A DNA stretch of 64,000 nucleotides from Microbacterium halimionae. GTDB lineage: Bacteria; Actinomycetota; Actinomycetes; Actinomycetales; Microbacteriaceae. Shown here in pieces: positions 1-9,050 of this stretch. Under the pieces are notes generated by a model, which worked only from the letters and a program-made list of their open reading frames with translations, ran no database searches and was not told the origin of the DNA. A program made the translations under genes and the position numbers. Numbering within the stretch: the stretch's first letter is position 1; the number at the start of each line of letters is the position of its first letter. Location of the stretch: contig NZ_JAAOZB010000002.1 in the NCBI RefSeq assembly GCF_011761265.1, forward strand, positions 434,001-498,000, written 5' to 3'.

Positions 1-764
1 TTACGGTCCGCGTCGATGCTGTTTCTGATGTCTCGCATCGTGTGCTTGAGGTCAGCGGAGGGCACGAGGCGCGCGAAGATTTCTTCTGCGTCGTCGTCGC
101 GGCCCTTGGCCATCAGGTACCGCGGTGATTCCGGAATCGTGAACGACAGGAGTCCGTAGACAGCTGCGGGCACGACGCCCACGAGGAACATCCAGCGCCA
201 GGCTTCGAGGCCGAGCCAGAGCGTTTCAGAGGCGCCCCCGGCGCCCCAGACCATGACCGCGTCGCTCAAAAGTGCGGCGAAAATACCGAGCGTGATGGCG
301 AGCTGCTGGAGAGATGCCAGGCCGCCGCGAATCTGACGCGGCGCTATTTCGGCGATATACGCCGGGGCCACAACCGAGGCGATACCGATACCGATACCGC
401 CGATGACTCGCCAAAGAATGAGATCGGGAACGCTGAACGTTAGTCCCGAACCGATGGAGCTGACGAGGAACATGATCGCCCCGAGTCGCATGACGCGCAG
501 GCGCCCCCAGCGATCCGAAAGGTTTCCGGCCAGCAGCGCTCCCACGGCACAACCGAGAAGCGCGACAGCCACGACAAAACCGGTGAGCACGTCACCAATG
601 TCGAAATTGCCTTGGATCGAATCGACGGCACCGTTGATGACGGATGAATCGAAACCAAAAAGAAAGCCGCCTACGGCGGCGGCTACCGAAAGCCCGATCG
701 CGCGGCGCCCGAACGGGCTACGCAGCGAGAAGGCGTCGGAGGGAATCGCACCTGTGCTGGTCAT
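1..764 (-). CDS. Sugar porter family MFS transporter (3' end outside window)
   Basis: About 254 N-terminal residues are visible; the stop lies beyond position 1. The start is the ATG at 764. The protein carries the sugar-porter signatures GGFLFGFD in the first membrane helix, a cytoplasmic DRWGR motif after helix 2, and PESPRYL after helix 6, so roughly the first half of a 12-helix permease is present. The family (XylE/GalP/IolT type) moves monosaccharides or polyols by proton symport across the cytoplasmic membrane; the actual substrate cannot be read from this part. It is divergent from rsmA. A TATTCT hexamer lies 7 nt before the ATG, so the mRNA may have almost no leader. No other sugar gene sits next to it within the window. 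Confidence 0.9.
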   Translation of the reverse strand, partial: MTSTGAIPSDAFSLRSPFGRRAIGLSVAAAVGGFLFGFDSSVINGAVDSIQGNFDIGDVLTGFVVAVALLGCAVGALLAGNLSDRWGRLRVMRLGAIMFLVSSIGSGLTFSVPDLILWRVIGGIGIGIASVVAPAYIAEIAPRQIRGGLASLQQLAITLGIFAALLSDAVMVWGAGGASETLWLGLEAWRWMFLVGVVPAAVYGLLSFTIPESPRYLMAKGRDDDAEEIFARLVPSADLKHTMRDIRNSIDADR

Positions 765-833
765 AGCCGTCAGAATATCCCCTGCGGGGCGCCGAGACGT
801 CGTATTGACAGAACCCTAGCTAGGGTGAGAAGT

Positions 834-1679
834 ATGTCTGTGACCCTGCTCGGCGCTACCGAGATTCGCGCCCTCGCTGGCGAACTCGACGTGACACCCA
901 CCAAGAAGCTCGGCCAGAACTTCGTCGTTGATGCAAACTCGGTGCGCAAAATCGTGCACGTTGCCCGGGTTACCGACAGCGACAAGGTTGTTGAAATCGG
1001 CCCGGGGCTCGGCTCTTTGACGCTGGCGATCCTGGAAACGGGCGCCTCTATGGTTGCTGTCGAGATCGATCACAGGCTGGCCGCGCGACTCGCCCAGACT
1101 GCTGCAGCTCACGGGGTGCCCGACGGCGCGCTCACAGTGATCGACGCCGATGCGCTTCACATCCTGGAACTGCCGGGTGCCCCCGACGTTCTTGTCGCGA
1201 ACCTGCCCTACAACATTTCGGTCCCCGTGCTGCTCCACTTTCTTGAGCACTTCGACTCGTTGAGGCGTGGCGTCGTGATGGTGCAGGCCGAAGTCGGCGA
1301 GCGTCTCGCCGCAGCTCCCGGATCTAAGATTTACGGCTCGCCGAGCGCAAAAGCTGCCTGGTATGGGTCGTGGCGTCTCGCAGGCACCGTTTCGCGGCAG
1401 GTGTTTTGGCCGGTCCCCAACGTCGATAGCGTGCTCGTGGCTTTCGAGCGGGATGCTGCGCCCCGAGGTAGTGACGACGAACGCCGCAGCACGTTCCGCA
1501 TCATCGACGCCGCGTTCGGTCAACGACGCAAGATGCTGCGCCAGGCGCTCGCGAGCGTTCTGGGCGGAACCGCCGCCGAGGCATCCGAGATTCTGGTGCG
1601 CGCCGGCGTTGCCCCCACATCGCGAGGCGAACAGCTGGGCATAGACGACTTTCAGCGGATCGCTCAGACGCTCGGATAA
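834..1679 (+). CDS. rsmA: 16S rRNA (adenine(1518)-N6/adenine(1519)-N6)-dimethyltransferase
   Basis: 281 residues, normal for RsmA/KsgA, which dimethylates two adjacent adenines in the 3' hairpin of 16S rRNA during 30S maturation. Visible signatures are LGQNFVVD near residue 26, the SAM-binding GPGLGS at 56-61, an acidic residue in VEID at about 77-79, and the catalytic NLPYN at 123-127. The ATG at 834 is chosen because AGGGTGAG (822-829) is a good ribosome-binding site for it; the in-frame GTG at 825 lies inside that site. In actinobacteria rsmA is usually followed directly by ispE; here three genes separate them. Confidence 0.97.
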   Translation: MSVTLLGATEIRALAGELDVTPTKKLGQNFVVDANSVRKIVHVARVTDSDKVVEIGPGLGSLTLAILETGASMVAVEIDHRLAARLAQTAAAHGVPDGALTVIDADALHILELPGAPDVLVANLPYNISVPVLLHFLEHFDSLRRGVVMVQAEVGERLAAAPGSKIYGSPSAKAAWYGSWRLAGTVSRQVFWPVPNVDSVLVAFERDAAPRGSDDERRSTFRIIDAAFGQRRKMLRQALASVLGGTAAEASEILVRAGVAPTSRGEQLGIDDFQRIAQTLG

Positions 1680-1804
1680 CGAACCTTTTTTGGAATGTTC
1701 ATATGTTGTTACCAGCGCCGCTATGAAACATGCCGGTAACATAACGAGCACGTTCCGCTGAACCACCATCCCGATGCCCGAGATGCGGAGCGCCAGGAGA
1801 CATC

Positions 1805-2734
1805 ATGCGCACTGCAGAATATGCCGCACCTGAACGCGTGCTGCTGCACATTAGCGACACTCACCTGCGGGCACCCGGGCCGCAACTCTTCGGCTCTCTC
1901 GACGGTGCAGCTCAGCTAACGAAAGCCTTGAACGCAATTACGGCCTCGGGCGCAGCGCCGGATGCTGTGGTGTTCACCGGTGACCTTGTAGATCTCGGCG
2001 AAGTAGACGCGTACCGTGCTCTTCGCGAGCTTGTGGAACCGTGGGCTGCGGGCCTCGGTGCGCCGGTGCTGTGGGTCATGGGAAACCACGATGACCGCCG
2101 CGCCTTCCGTAACGTGCTTCTCGACACGGATGCCGCCGACCCAAATGCCACGATCGACCGAGTCGATGAGCTCGATGGGCTTCGCGTCATCACGCTCGAT
2201 ACGAGCATTCCCGGCGAGCACTACGGCGAACTCAGCGACGCTCAGCTGGAGTGGCTTGCGGCTGAGCTATCCACGCCGGCACCACTTGGCACGATCTTGG
2301 CCATGCACCACCCGCCTGTCCCGGCCGTTCTTCCTCTCGCAGCGAGTGTGGAGCTTCGTGACCAGCGTCGCCTCGCTGCTGTCATTCGCGGATCCGATGT
2401 TCGTTCGATCATCGCGGGCCACTTGCACTACTCGACGTTTGCGACGTTCGCGGGTATTCCGGTGTCGGTTGCATCATCGACCTGTTACGCCCAAGACCTC
2501 ACAGTGCCCACCGGCGGCACGCGCCCGCAAGACGGTTCGCAGGCATTCAACCTGGTGCACGTCTATGACGACACGGTCGTGCACTCGGTGGTGCCGGTGG
2601 ACGTGCCAGTGCCTCTTGAGTACATCGACGCCGCAGAAGCTGAGCGCCGACTCGCTGATGCCGGAGTTCGAGCTCGCGCTACGACAGCGCGCCGGAGCGC
2701 GCACCAAAACGTTCGGCTGACGACGCTGCGCTGA
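1805..2734 (+). CDS. Metallophosphoesterase, CpdA-like 3',5'-cyclic nucleotide phosphodiesterase
   Basis: 309 residues. The full calcineurin-like metal-binding set is visible: D-x-H at 18-20, GD at 59-60, GNHD at 93-96, a histidine pair at 168-169, and GHLH at 205-208. This pattern matches class III cyclic-nucleotide phosphodiesterases (CpdA, mycobacterial Rv0805), which hydrolyse cAMP with a two-metal centre. Specificity in this family is broad, so cAMP is a likely but unproven substrate. An AGGAGA ribosome-binding site precedes the ATG. The last 56 bp overlap convergently with the 3' end of the Stealth gene, so both messages share an antisense tail. Confidence 0.88.
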   Translation: MRTAEYAAPERVLLHISDTHLRAPGPQLFGSLDGAAQLTKALNAITASGAAPDAVVFTGDLVDLGEVDAYRALRELVEPWAAGLGAPVLWVMGNHDDRRAFRNVLLDTDAADPNATIDRVDELDGLRVITLDTSIPGEHYGELSDAQLEWLAAELSTPAPLGTILAMHHPPVPAVLPLAASVELRDQRRLAAVIRGSDVRSIIAGHLHYSTFATFAGIPVSVASSTCYAQDLTVPTGGTRPQDGSQAFNLVHVYDDTVVHSVVPVDVPVPLEYIDAAEAERRLADAGVRARATTARRSAHQNVRLTTLR

Positions 2735-4268
2735 CCGCGGCGATTTCCCACGGCGCGCGCACCGGGAACATGCGTTCCAGTGCATCGCTCAGTACGCGAA
2801 CACGCACCTCTTCGGGAACTTCGGCTTCGCCGCCATCGTTGAGGCAGAACATGTCGATGGTCCCGTCGTCGAGACGTTCGATCTTGCGGAGAGAATCAGC
2901 AAGTGTCGTTTGCACGTATCGCGTGTGAGGAGCCGTGGTTGCCACAGCGCGACCCGTGAAGAGTGCGTAGTAGTGGTACAGGCAGTTCGTCACCGAGATG
3001 TCTGTCGCAGCGCGGAATCGAGAGGCAGCCGTACGTGCGAAGTCTTCGGGAAACACTCGCTCGAGTTCCTCGAGCACGCTGCGGCGAAGGGGCGTTGCGC
3101 AGTGCTCGAGGTCACGGACGATCGTGCGGCCGAAACGCTCGCGCAAGAGTTCGCGATTCAACCGCAGAGCGTTGTCGTGGCCGCTGCGGTGGAGAGCACG
3201 GTTTCCGGTGCCGATGCGAACATCGCATTCGACGAACTGCGTCAGCCCACCCGGAGTGAAGAACATCTCCGGCTGCACAGCGCGACCGAAGAACATGTCG
3301 TCGTTGGAGTACAAGAAGTGCTCGGCTAGGCCGTCGATCTTGTGAAGCTGTGACTCCACCGCGTGTGAATTGTGGGTCGGGAGAGCTGCCGAGTCATCAA
3401 AGAACTCTTCGCTTCGTACGATCGTCACACGCGGGTCGTCTGCGAGCCATGCCGGTCGAGGCGAATCCGTCGCGATGAAGATGCGTCGCACCCACGGTGC
3501 ATACATGTGCACGCTGCGAAGTGCGTAGCGGAGTTCGTCCACGTGCCGAAAGCGCGCGGCGCCGTCATCGCCTTCGCCAACCACGTAACCGGCCATTTGG
3601 GCTGCCCGTTGGCGTTGAAATTCTGTCGACGATCCATCAACCCACGAGAACACCATGTCGATGTCGTGGGTGATCTCGCTCGGGTGCGCTTCGAACATTC
3701 CGCTGACGGTGCGCCATTCGCGCCCAAAACGTGTGACGTCAGCGAAGACGATATCTTCGGCGGGCATGATGCGGCGGGTGAGCGCGTTATTGAGGGGCGC
3801 TTCGATGAGCTCTTCACCGAAGTGCCAGAACTCAACTCGCGCGGCGTGCTCCGCACCGTAGCGCTTACCACCAGAAGCGGCGCGGCGAGGGCGGAAGATG
3901 CGCACAGACGAGGGTCCGCTGTTTCGAATAGCAACGTCCGGCAGCGGCACGGTCGTCTTACCTTTTGTCTTCGCGTAGAGCGGCTCGCTCGAGCAGAGCG
4001 CAACGAGCGCGTCGAATGCTTCCTGCCGCAGGCTGTCGTCGACGACGATCGCAGGCACTGTGTTGCTGTGGCGGATCAGGATAACCGGGATGCCGGCGCT
4101 CTCTAGAGTCGATGCGACAAGCAGCAGGTCGCTAATGCGGGCTTCCGCAGGGGTCACATCGTCATGGACGAGATGAAGCATCCCATGATCGAGAACGACG
4201 TCCTCGCGTTCGAGCAAGCTGGCCCAGGGGTGCTGGTGTGCGTCGAGCGCAGAGAGTGTCGTTGCCAT
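2679..4268 (-). CDS. Stealth family protein (sugar-phosphate transferase of cell-surface glycans)
   Basis: 529 residues. Conserved blocks of the Stealth family are clear: CR1 DIDMVFSWVDGS at 202-213, CR2 around RFRHVDELRYALRS at 239-252, CR3 with LPTHNSHAVE and FLYSNDDMFFG between about 296 and 328, and a CR4-like C-terminal end. The family includes bacterial capsule hexose-1-phosphate transferases and the eukaryotic GlcNAc-1-phosphotransferase, which move a sugar-1-phosphate from a nucleotide sugar to a glycan. The first 200 residues are not recognisable beyond the family extension. The start is supported by AGAAGGA upstream of the ATG. No polymerase, flippase or other capsule gene lies nearby, so its acceptor is unknown. 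Confidence 0.88.
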   Translation of the reverse strand: MATTLSALDAHQHPWASLLEREDVVLDHGMLHLVHDDVTPAEARISDLLLVASTLESAGIPVILIRHSNTVPAIVVDDSLRQEAFDALVALCSSEPLYAKTKGKTTVPLPDVAIRNSGPSSVRIFRPRRAASGGKRYGAEHAARVEFWHFGEELIEAPLNNALTRRIMPAEDIVFADVTRFGREWRTVSGMFEAHPSEITHDIDMVFSWVDGSSTEFQRQRAAQMAGYVVGEGDDGAARFRHVDELRYALRSVHMYAPWVRRIFIATDSPRPAWLADDPRVTIVRSEEFFDDSAALPTHNSHAVESQLHKIDGLAEHFLYSNDDMFFGRAVQPEMFFTPGGLTQFVECDVRIGTGNRALHRSGHDNALRLNRELLRERFGRTIVRDLEHCATPLRRSVLEELERVFPEDFARTAASRFRAATDISVTNCLYHYYALFTGRAVATTAPHTRYVQTTLADSLRKIERLDDGTIDMFCLNDGGEAEVPEEVRVRVLSDALERMFPVRAPWEIAAVSAASSAERFGARSGALS

Positions 4269-4400
4269 TTAGTCCTTCTTGTTGACAGTGTGTGTGCTCA
4301 GAGTACGTCCTGTTCGTTGCCAGGATGTTACTTGCCGTTTGGCTGCGGTTCACAGTTCGCAACTCTTGTCGAGCCGATGGCCGCGAACGAGACCGCCGAG

Positions 4401-4406
4401 TAGTCT
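4401..4406 (+). promoter_or_regulatory. -10 element of the aldo/keto reductase gene
   Basis: TAGTCT lies exactly 6 nt before the GTG at 4413, which places the expected transcription start on the start codon. No ribosome-binding site is visible, so a leaderless mRNA is inferred. No convincing -35 was found. Confidence 0.55.
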
Positions 4407-4412
4407 CGAATC

Positions 4413-5480
4413 GTGACTGATATGCCGCGTTTCCGTTCCGATATCTCCGACCTCCACCGTCCGTACTCCGCAGCAGCTGGGCGTGAAAACCATCTCGGAT
4501 ATCGCCGAGTGGGGATGTCTGGGCTGTATCTTCCACCGCTCTCTCTCGGGCTGTGGTGGAACTTTGGCGACAATTTCCCCTTCGACAATCAGCGTGAGAT
4601 TCTGCGTCACGCGTTTGACTCCGGTATCACGCACTTCGATCTCGCCAATAATTACGGGCCGCCTTACGGGTCGGCAGAAACCAACTTCGGCCGCATGATG
4701 CGCGAAGACTTCGCTCGGTATCGCGATGAATTGATCATCTCGTCGAAGGCCGGATACGACATGTGGCCCGGCCCATACGGCGATTTCGGGTCACGGAAGT
4801 ACATTCTTGCGAGCGCGGAACAGTCGCTGAAGCGAATGAGTATCGACTACGTCGACATTTTTTACTCCCACCGCGCCGACCCTGAGACGCCTCTTGAAGA
4901 GACGATCGGAGCACTCGACACACTTGTGCGCCAGGGTAAGGCCCTCTACGTCGGTATTTCTTCCTACAGCGCTGAGCGCACCTCCGAAGCGGCTCAAATC
5001 GCGCGAAACCTCGGTACACCGCTCATAATTCATCAGCCCTCGTATTCGATCCTCAACAGGTGGATCGAAGACGGTCTGACCGACGCGCTCCGCGAAGAGA
5101 AGATGGGGGCAATCGCGTTCACACCACTCGCGCAAGGCATCCTCACCGACAAGTATCTTGACGATGGCAGCGCGGATCGCGCTCAGAAGCGTAACTCTCT
5201 GCCGGGCGGGGCACTGTCGGAGAACGCACTCACATCGCTTCGCAGCCTGAATGACATTGCGCGCCAACGTGGTCAAACCCTGGCTCAGATGGCAATCCAA
5301 TGGGTGTTGCGTGACGACGTTGTGGCCTCCGCTCTCGGCGGCGCGTCTTCGACACGCCAGCTCGATGAGAACTTGGCGGCGCTGAACGGGGCCGTATTCG
5401 ACGATGATGAACTGCAGCGCATTGACAGTCTCGCCGGTGCGATCGACGTGAACCTCTGGGCGAAGTCTTCAGATCTATGA
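4413..5480 (+). CDS. Aldo/keto reductase, YghZ/GpR (Kv-beta-like) type
   Basis: 355 residues. The aldo/keto reductase catalytic tetrad is visible as D76, Y81, K112 and H153 in [15 protein letters not shown] and YSHRADP. The YGPPYGSAE stretch and overall length match the AKR14/YghZ group, which reduces L-glyceraldehyde 3-phosphate and methylglyoxal with NADPH and resembles the potassium-channel beta subunit. The exact substrate is inferred. The GTG start is chosen because of the -10 element 6 nt upstream. The stop overlaps the ispE start as ATGA, so the two genes are translationally coupled. Confidence 0.92.
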   Translation: MTDMPRFRSDISDLHRPYSAAAGRENHLGYRRVGMSGLYLPPLSLGLWWNFGDNFPFDNQREILRHAFDSGITHFDLANNYGPPYGSAETNFGRMMREDFARYRDELIISSKAGYDMWPGPYGDFGSRKYILASAEQSLKRMSIDYVDIFYSHRADPETPLEETIGALDTLVRQGKALYVGISSYSAERTSEAAQIARNLGTPLIIHQPSYSILNRWIEDGLTDALREEKMGAIAFTPLAQGILTDKYLDDGSADRAQKRNSLPGGALSENALTSLRSLNDIARQRGQTLAQMAIQWVLRDDVVASALGGASSTRQLDENLAALNGAVFDDDELQRIDSLAGAIDVNLWAKSSDL

Positions 5481-6430
5481 GCGGAGCCACGGCATCCACT
5501 TTCCAAGTGCACGTTCGTGCGCCTGGAAAGATCAACGTGTTTTTCGAGGTGGGCGCTGTCGAGTCCGACGGCTACCACGACGTTGCATCGGCTTATCAAG
5601 CTCTTTCGCTCTATGAAGACGTGTGGGCGGAGCACTCTGACGGCTTCTCGATTGAAGTTGCTGGCAGTGTCGATGTGGCCGGGGTGCCGCTCGACGAGAG
5701 CAATCTTGCTGTGCGTGCGGCGCGATTGCTCGCGAGCACGACGGGCTATTCCGGGGGAGTCCACCTCACTATCCATAAAGCGGTGCCAGTCGCCGGCGGG
5801 ATGGGGGGTGGCTCCGCGGATGCTGCTGGGGCCCTTGTTGCGTGCGACGCGTTGTGGGGCACAGGCCTCGCGATGTCGGAACTCCATGAGCTCGCCGCAG
5901 AGCTCGGCGCCGATGTGCCATTTTCGCTTTTGGGCGGCACCGCTATCGGGACTGGCCGCGGCGATGAGTTGAGTCCAGCGCTCGCGCGCGGACGTTTCGA
6001 GTGGGTTCTGGTGTCGAATTCTCGGGGACTTTCCACTCCGGCGGTCTATCAGGCCCTGGACGAATATCGTGCGCAGCGCGTGTTGGATATTTCACCCGCA
6101 CCGCGCGCGCCGATGGTCCCACCGGGCGTGATGCAAGCGCTGCGCGCAGGCGACCCCGATATGCTGGCTTTGCACGTGAGTAATGATCTTCAGGTTGCAG
6201 CGCTTGCGTTGCGTCCCGACCTGGCAGAGATCCTCGAACTCGGTGAACGTTCTGGGGCCCTTGCGGGCTTCGTTTCTGGGTCGGGCCCGACTCTTGCCTT
6301 CCTTGCACGAGATGAAGCATCTGCACTTGATTTGCAGGTGACGTTGAGTGCCGCGGGATGCGACGCGCTTCGAGCGCATGGGCCGGTTCCGGGCGCGCGC
6401 GTATCCACCGACCCAACACCCCGGAGGTGA
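5477..6430 (+). CDS. ispE: 4-diphosphocytidyl-2-C-methyl-D-erythritol kinase
   Basis: 317 residues. IspE phosphorylates CDP-methylerythritol in the MEP pathway of isoprenoid synthesis. The GHMP-kinase marks are APGKIN with K18, the glycine-rich ATP loop [16 protein letters not shown] at about 105-120, ADVPF with catalytic D146, and a C-terminal SGSGPT motif. The gene overlaps the upstream reductase by 4 bp and is followed after 2 bp by the acetyltransferase gene, so it sits in a three-gene operon started by the reductase promoter. Its usual partner rsmA is about 3.8 kb upstream. Confidence 0.95.
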   Translation: MSGATASTFQVHVRAPGKINVFFEVGAVESDGYHDVASAYQALSLYEDVWAEHSDGFSIEVAGSVDVAGVPLDESNLAVRAARLLASTTGYSGGVHLTIHKAVPVAGGMGGGSADAAGALVACDALWGTGLAMSELHELAAELGADVPFSLLGGTAIGTGRGDELSPALARGRFEWVLVSNSRGLSTPAVYQALDEYRAQRVLDISPAPRAPMVPPGVMQALRAGDPDMLALHVSNDLQVAALALRPDLAEILELGERSGALAGFVSGSGPTLAFLARDEASALDLQVTLSAAGCDALRAHGPVPGARVSTDPTPRR

Positions 6431-6432
6431 CG

Positions 6433-7746
6433 ATGAATCTGACCACCGCACACCACGACGGCCCCGTCGATCAGCAGTCGAGTGAGAAGCTGGCACGTCG
6501 CGGTCTCGAACTGCGGCGCATGTCGAACGAACTCGAAGAGTTCGAGCCTTGGTTTCAAGCCGTATCTCGTGGATTCCTCGATGCTGAGCCCACTGATGTG
6601 CAGCGCGATGCTACGCACGAACGCTTTAACTACCGCCGACTCATCGGCGTGATCGACAGCACCGGCGTCATGCCCGAGGTGCCCGTCGGCACCTTCGCTT
6701 CATGGATGTCTGCTGTCTCGTTGCCGGGCGAACACGTTGTCACAACGTGCGCCATCAGCGACGTCACCGTTGCACCGACTCACCGACGTCGGGGGATCGC
6801 TCGCGCAATGATGGAGGGTGAACTTCGTCGCGCCGCGGCCGTCGGTATCCCGATGGCGACGCTCACCGTCACAGAGTCGAATATCTATGGCCGTTACGGT
6901 TTCGCCCCCGCGGCGACAGCAGGACGTTGGATCATCGATGCCAAGCGTGCCTCGTGGATTGGGCCCGATTACCCGGGCCGACTCGACTTCATTTCGCGCG
7001 CCGACTGGCGTGAGCGTGCACCGGAGATCTTTGAGCGTGTACGCCCGGGTCGCCCCGGCGAAGCCAAGATGCCCGGCGGATACTGGGATCGCTTTGCGGG
7101 AACTCGGCCCGATGTCGAAAAGCCGGGTAAGCGACGAGCCGTGCAGTACACCGATACCGAGGGTGTTGTTCGAGGGGTGGCGCTTTACGCGATCACCGAG
7201 AACAAAGAAGACTTCACGAAGTCTCACCTCGAGATTCTTTCGCTCATTTCGGATGACGATGAAGCGCACGGTGCACTCTGGCGGTTCTTTATCGATCATG
7301 ACCTGATCGGCGAAATTCGGATGGACGAGGGTGGCATCGACGACCCGGTCCTCTGGATGATCTCTGACCAGAAGGCCGCGAAGGTGACTCTTTTTGACCA
7401 CCACTACCTTCGTATCCTTGACCTCGCGGTCGTTCTGGCGTCGCGTACCTATGCCACCCCCGGACGCTTCGTGCTCGACATCTCGGATCCGCTCGACATC
7501 ACCGGCGGGCGATGGATGCTCGACATCGATGCGTCCGGCGCAGCCGAGGTTTCACCGGCTCCAGCCGATGTGCCAGTCGGCGTGACTCAGGCGCGCATGG
7601 GTATCGGTGAGCTTGGCGCCATCATGGCTGGGCAGGTTTCAGCAGCCACGCTCGCTGCCGCTGGCCGTATCGAGACGACGGATGCCGTCGCCCTGGCTCG
7701 CGCATTCAGCTGGCATGAGCAGGCTCGTCTGAGCTTCGTCTACTGA
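6433..7746 (+). CDS. GNAT family N-acetyltransferase, Eis-like
   Basis: 437 residues. The N-terminal half has a GNAT acetyl-CoA site, VAPTHRRRGIARAMM, then a second degenerate GNAT region and a C-terminal SCP2-like domain ending in WHEQARLSFVY. This three-part layout is that of Eis (enhanced intracellular survival) acetyltransferases, which acetylate amines on aminoglycosides, peptides or other substrates and often form hexamers. The native substrate is unknown. The ATG at 6433 is preferred because GGAGGTGA at 6423-6430 overlaps the ispE stop and is ideally placed; longer starts inside ispE have no such signal. Confidence 0.88.
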   Translation: MNLTTAHHDGPVDQQSSEKLARRGLELRRMSNELEEFEPWFQAVSRGFLDAEPTDVQRDATHERFNYRRLIGVIDSTGVMPEVPVGTFASWMSAVSLPGEHVVTTCAISDVTVAPTHRRRGIARAMMEGELRRAAAVGIPMATLTVTESNIYGRYGFAPAATAGRWIIDAKRASWIGPDYPGRLDFISRADWRERAPEIFERVRPGRPGEAKMPGGYWDRFAGTRPDVEKPGKRRAVQYTDTEGVVRGVALYAITENKEDFTKSHLEILSLISDDDEAHGALWRFFIDHDLIGEIRMDEGGIDDPVLWMISDQKAAKVTLFDHHYLRILDLAVVLASRTYATPGRFVLDISDPLDITGGRWMLDIDASGAAEVSPAPADVPVGVTQARMGIGELGAIMAGQVSAATLAAAGRIETTDAVALARAFSWHEQARLSFVY

Positions 7747-7758
7747 CACACCTCACCC

Positions 7759-7820
7759 CGGACATCGGTGCAGAACCTACACGATGAATTTGTTTCTCGA
7801 CAAGTCTGCCCCGATGTCCG
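7759..7820. repeat. 10-bp inverted repeat in the DUF427 upstream region
   Basis: CGGACATCGG (7759-7768) is mirrored by CCGATGTCCG (7811-7820) with 42 bp between. The arms are too far apart and lack a T-run for a normal terminator; a two-site operator or a long RNA hairpin are both possible. It sits between the stop of the Eis-like gene and the DUF427 gene. Confidence 0.4.
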
Positions 7821-7889
7821 TTGGTGTCGATAGCGTTGGAGTAGCCGAAAACCAGGCGCATATATCGATTGCGCCTTTGGGAGGAAAAC

Positions 7890-8195
7890 ATGCAGGCACT
7901 ACTGGGCACGACGGTTCTCGCTGAGGCCGAAGAAGCAGATCTCGTTCGTATCGAGGGCAACTGGTACTTTCCTCCCGCGAGCATCACCGCAGGTGTTCTC
8001 ACCGAGAGCCCCACTGCCTACACGTGCCCGTGGAAGGGCGCGTGCCAGTACTACTCGGTAGTCGACGGCGACGCAGTGCAGCAGGTGGACGCCGCGTGGG
8101 CTTACCTCACTCCGTTCCCGTCTGCCATTGAGCGCGTTGGTTCTGACTTCTCTGGATATGTCGCCTTTTCGCCCCAGGTGAAGGTCGTCAGCTGA
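7890..8195 (+). CDS. DUF427 domain-containing protein
   Basis: 101 residues, the usual length for single-domain DUF427 (PF04248) proteins. Recognisable parts are the WYFPP segment at the first beta-sheet, the TYCP-like TAYTCPWKGACQYYSV block, and the AWAYLTPFP turn. The biochemical role of this small beta-rich family is not established, so none is proposed. The ATG at 7890 is chosen over an in-frame TTG at 7869 because GGGAGG (7879-7884) is correctly spaced to it. The gene ends 27 bp before the betaine-transport operon and may be transcribed with it. Confidence 0.85.
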   Translation: MQALLGTTVLAEAEEADLVRIEGNWYFPPASITAGVLTESPTAYTCPWKGACQYYSVVDGDAVQQVDAAWAYLTPFPSAIERVGSDFSGYVAFSPQVKVVS

Positions 8196-8222
8196 CGCGC
8201 GAGCGTTGACGACCGCGACATC

Positions 8223-9050
8223 ATGATTGAGTTTCGATCTGTCACTAAGACATTTCCGGGCGGTACAAACGCTGTTGAAGAGTTCTCTCTAAAGATTCCG
8301 GCTCACACGACGACGGTTTTCGTCGGCTCGTCCGGATGTGGAAAGACGACGCTTCTGCGCATGATCAATCGGATGGTTGAGCCATCCGCCGGCGCCATTG
8401 AGATTGATGGCGAGGATGTGTCATCTGGAGACCCCGTGGGCCTTCGGCGCCGGATCGGTTACGTGATGCAGAACGCGGGCTTGATGCCGCACTTCACCGT
8501 CGCCGACAACATCGCGACGGTGCCCGTCTTGGGCGGCCAGAAGCGCGCCGCCGCGCGAGCTCGTGCCCTTGAGCTCATGGACACTGTTGGCCTCGATCGC
8601 GCAATGGCCGACCGTTATCCAGCGCAGCTTTCGGGCGGCCAGCAGCAACGGGTGGGGGTTGCGCGCGGGCTCGCCGCAGACCCCAACATTCTGCTGATGG
8701 ATGAGCCCTTCGGTGCCGTTGATCCAATTGTGCGAAGCGAGCTTCAGCAAGAGCTGCTGCGCTTGCAGCGAGACGTTGCTAAGACGATCGTGTTTGTGAC
8801 CCACGACATCGACGAGGCGTTTCTTCTCGGGGACCAGGTCGTCATTCTCGAGAAAGGCGCACACGTCGCGCAGGTCGGTAGCCCGAACGAAATTATCGAA
8901 AACCCAGCGAGCGATTTCGTGCGCTCCTTCATCGGCGCCGACAAAGGAAAGCGGGCTCTCCGGCTCAAAGCTACCGACGAAGGCACAGTCGTCATTGATG
9001 GCGAAGGGCGCGCGCAGGGCGCCCTCATTGAGGACGGCCGAAGCGGATGA
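8223..9050 (+). CDS. Glycine betaine/osmolyte ABC transporter, ATP-binding subunit (OpuCA-like)
   Basis: 275 residues. Walker A GSSGCGKTTLL, the Q-loop, signature LSGGQQQRVGVAR, Walker B ILLMDEPFGAVD and the switch histidine in VTHDIDEAF are all present, with the FGAVDPI context typical of OpuCA/ProV-type osmolyte ATPases. OpuCA proteins usually carry tandem CBS domains that sense ionic strength. Here the protein ends about 35 residues after the ATPase core with a short VVIDGEGRAQGALIEDG piece that resembles only the start of one CBS fold. There is no strong ribosome-binding site before this ATG. The stop overlaps the next gene by 4 bp. Confidence 0.92.
   Translation: MIEFRSVTKTFPGGTNAVEEFSLKIPAHTTTVFVGSSGCGKTTLLRMINRMVEPSAGAIEIDGEDVSSGDPVGLRRRIGYVMQNAGLMPHFTVADNIATVPVLGGQKRAAARARALELMDTVGLDRAMADRYPAQLSGGQQQRVGVARGLAADPNILLMDEPFGAVDPIVRSELQQELLRLQRDVAKTIVFVTHDIDEAFLLGDQVVILEKGAHVAQVGSPNEIIENPASDFVRSFIGADKGKRALRLKATDEGTVVIDGEGRAQGALIEDGRSG

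Noticed and set aside
805..826. TTGACA (805-810) with TAGGGT (821-826) as an rsmA promoter
   Set aside because: The spacing of 10 bp is too short for a normal sigma-70 promoter.
825..833. GTG start for rsmA at 825
   Set aside because: The codon lies within the ribosome-binding site of the ATG at 834, which also gives the normal N-terminus.
816..1769. A 317-codon open frame antisense to rsmA
   Set aside because: It covers a complete RsmA with all motifs on the other strand and has no recognisable protein features.
4269..4412. Riboswitch or attenuator between the Stealth and aldo/keto reductase genes
   Set aside because: No stem-loop pattern or conserved riboswitch core was visible; the reductase promoter lies directly at its start codon.
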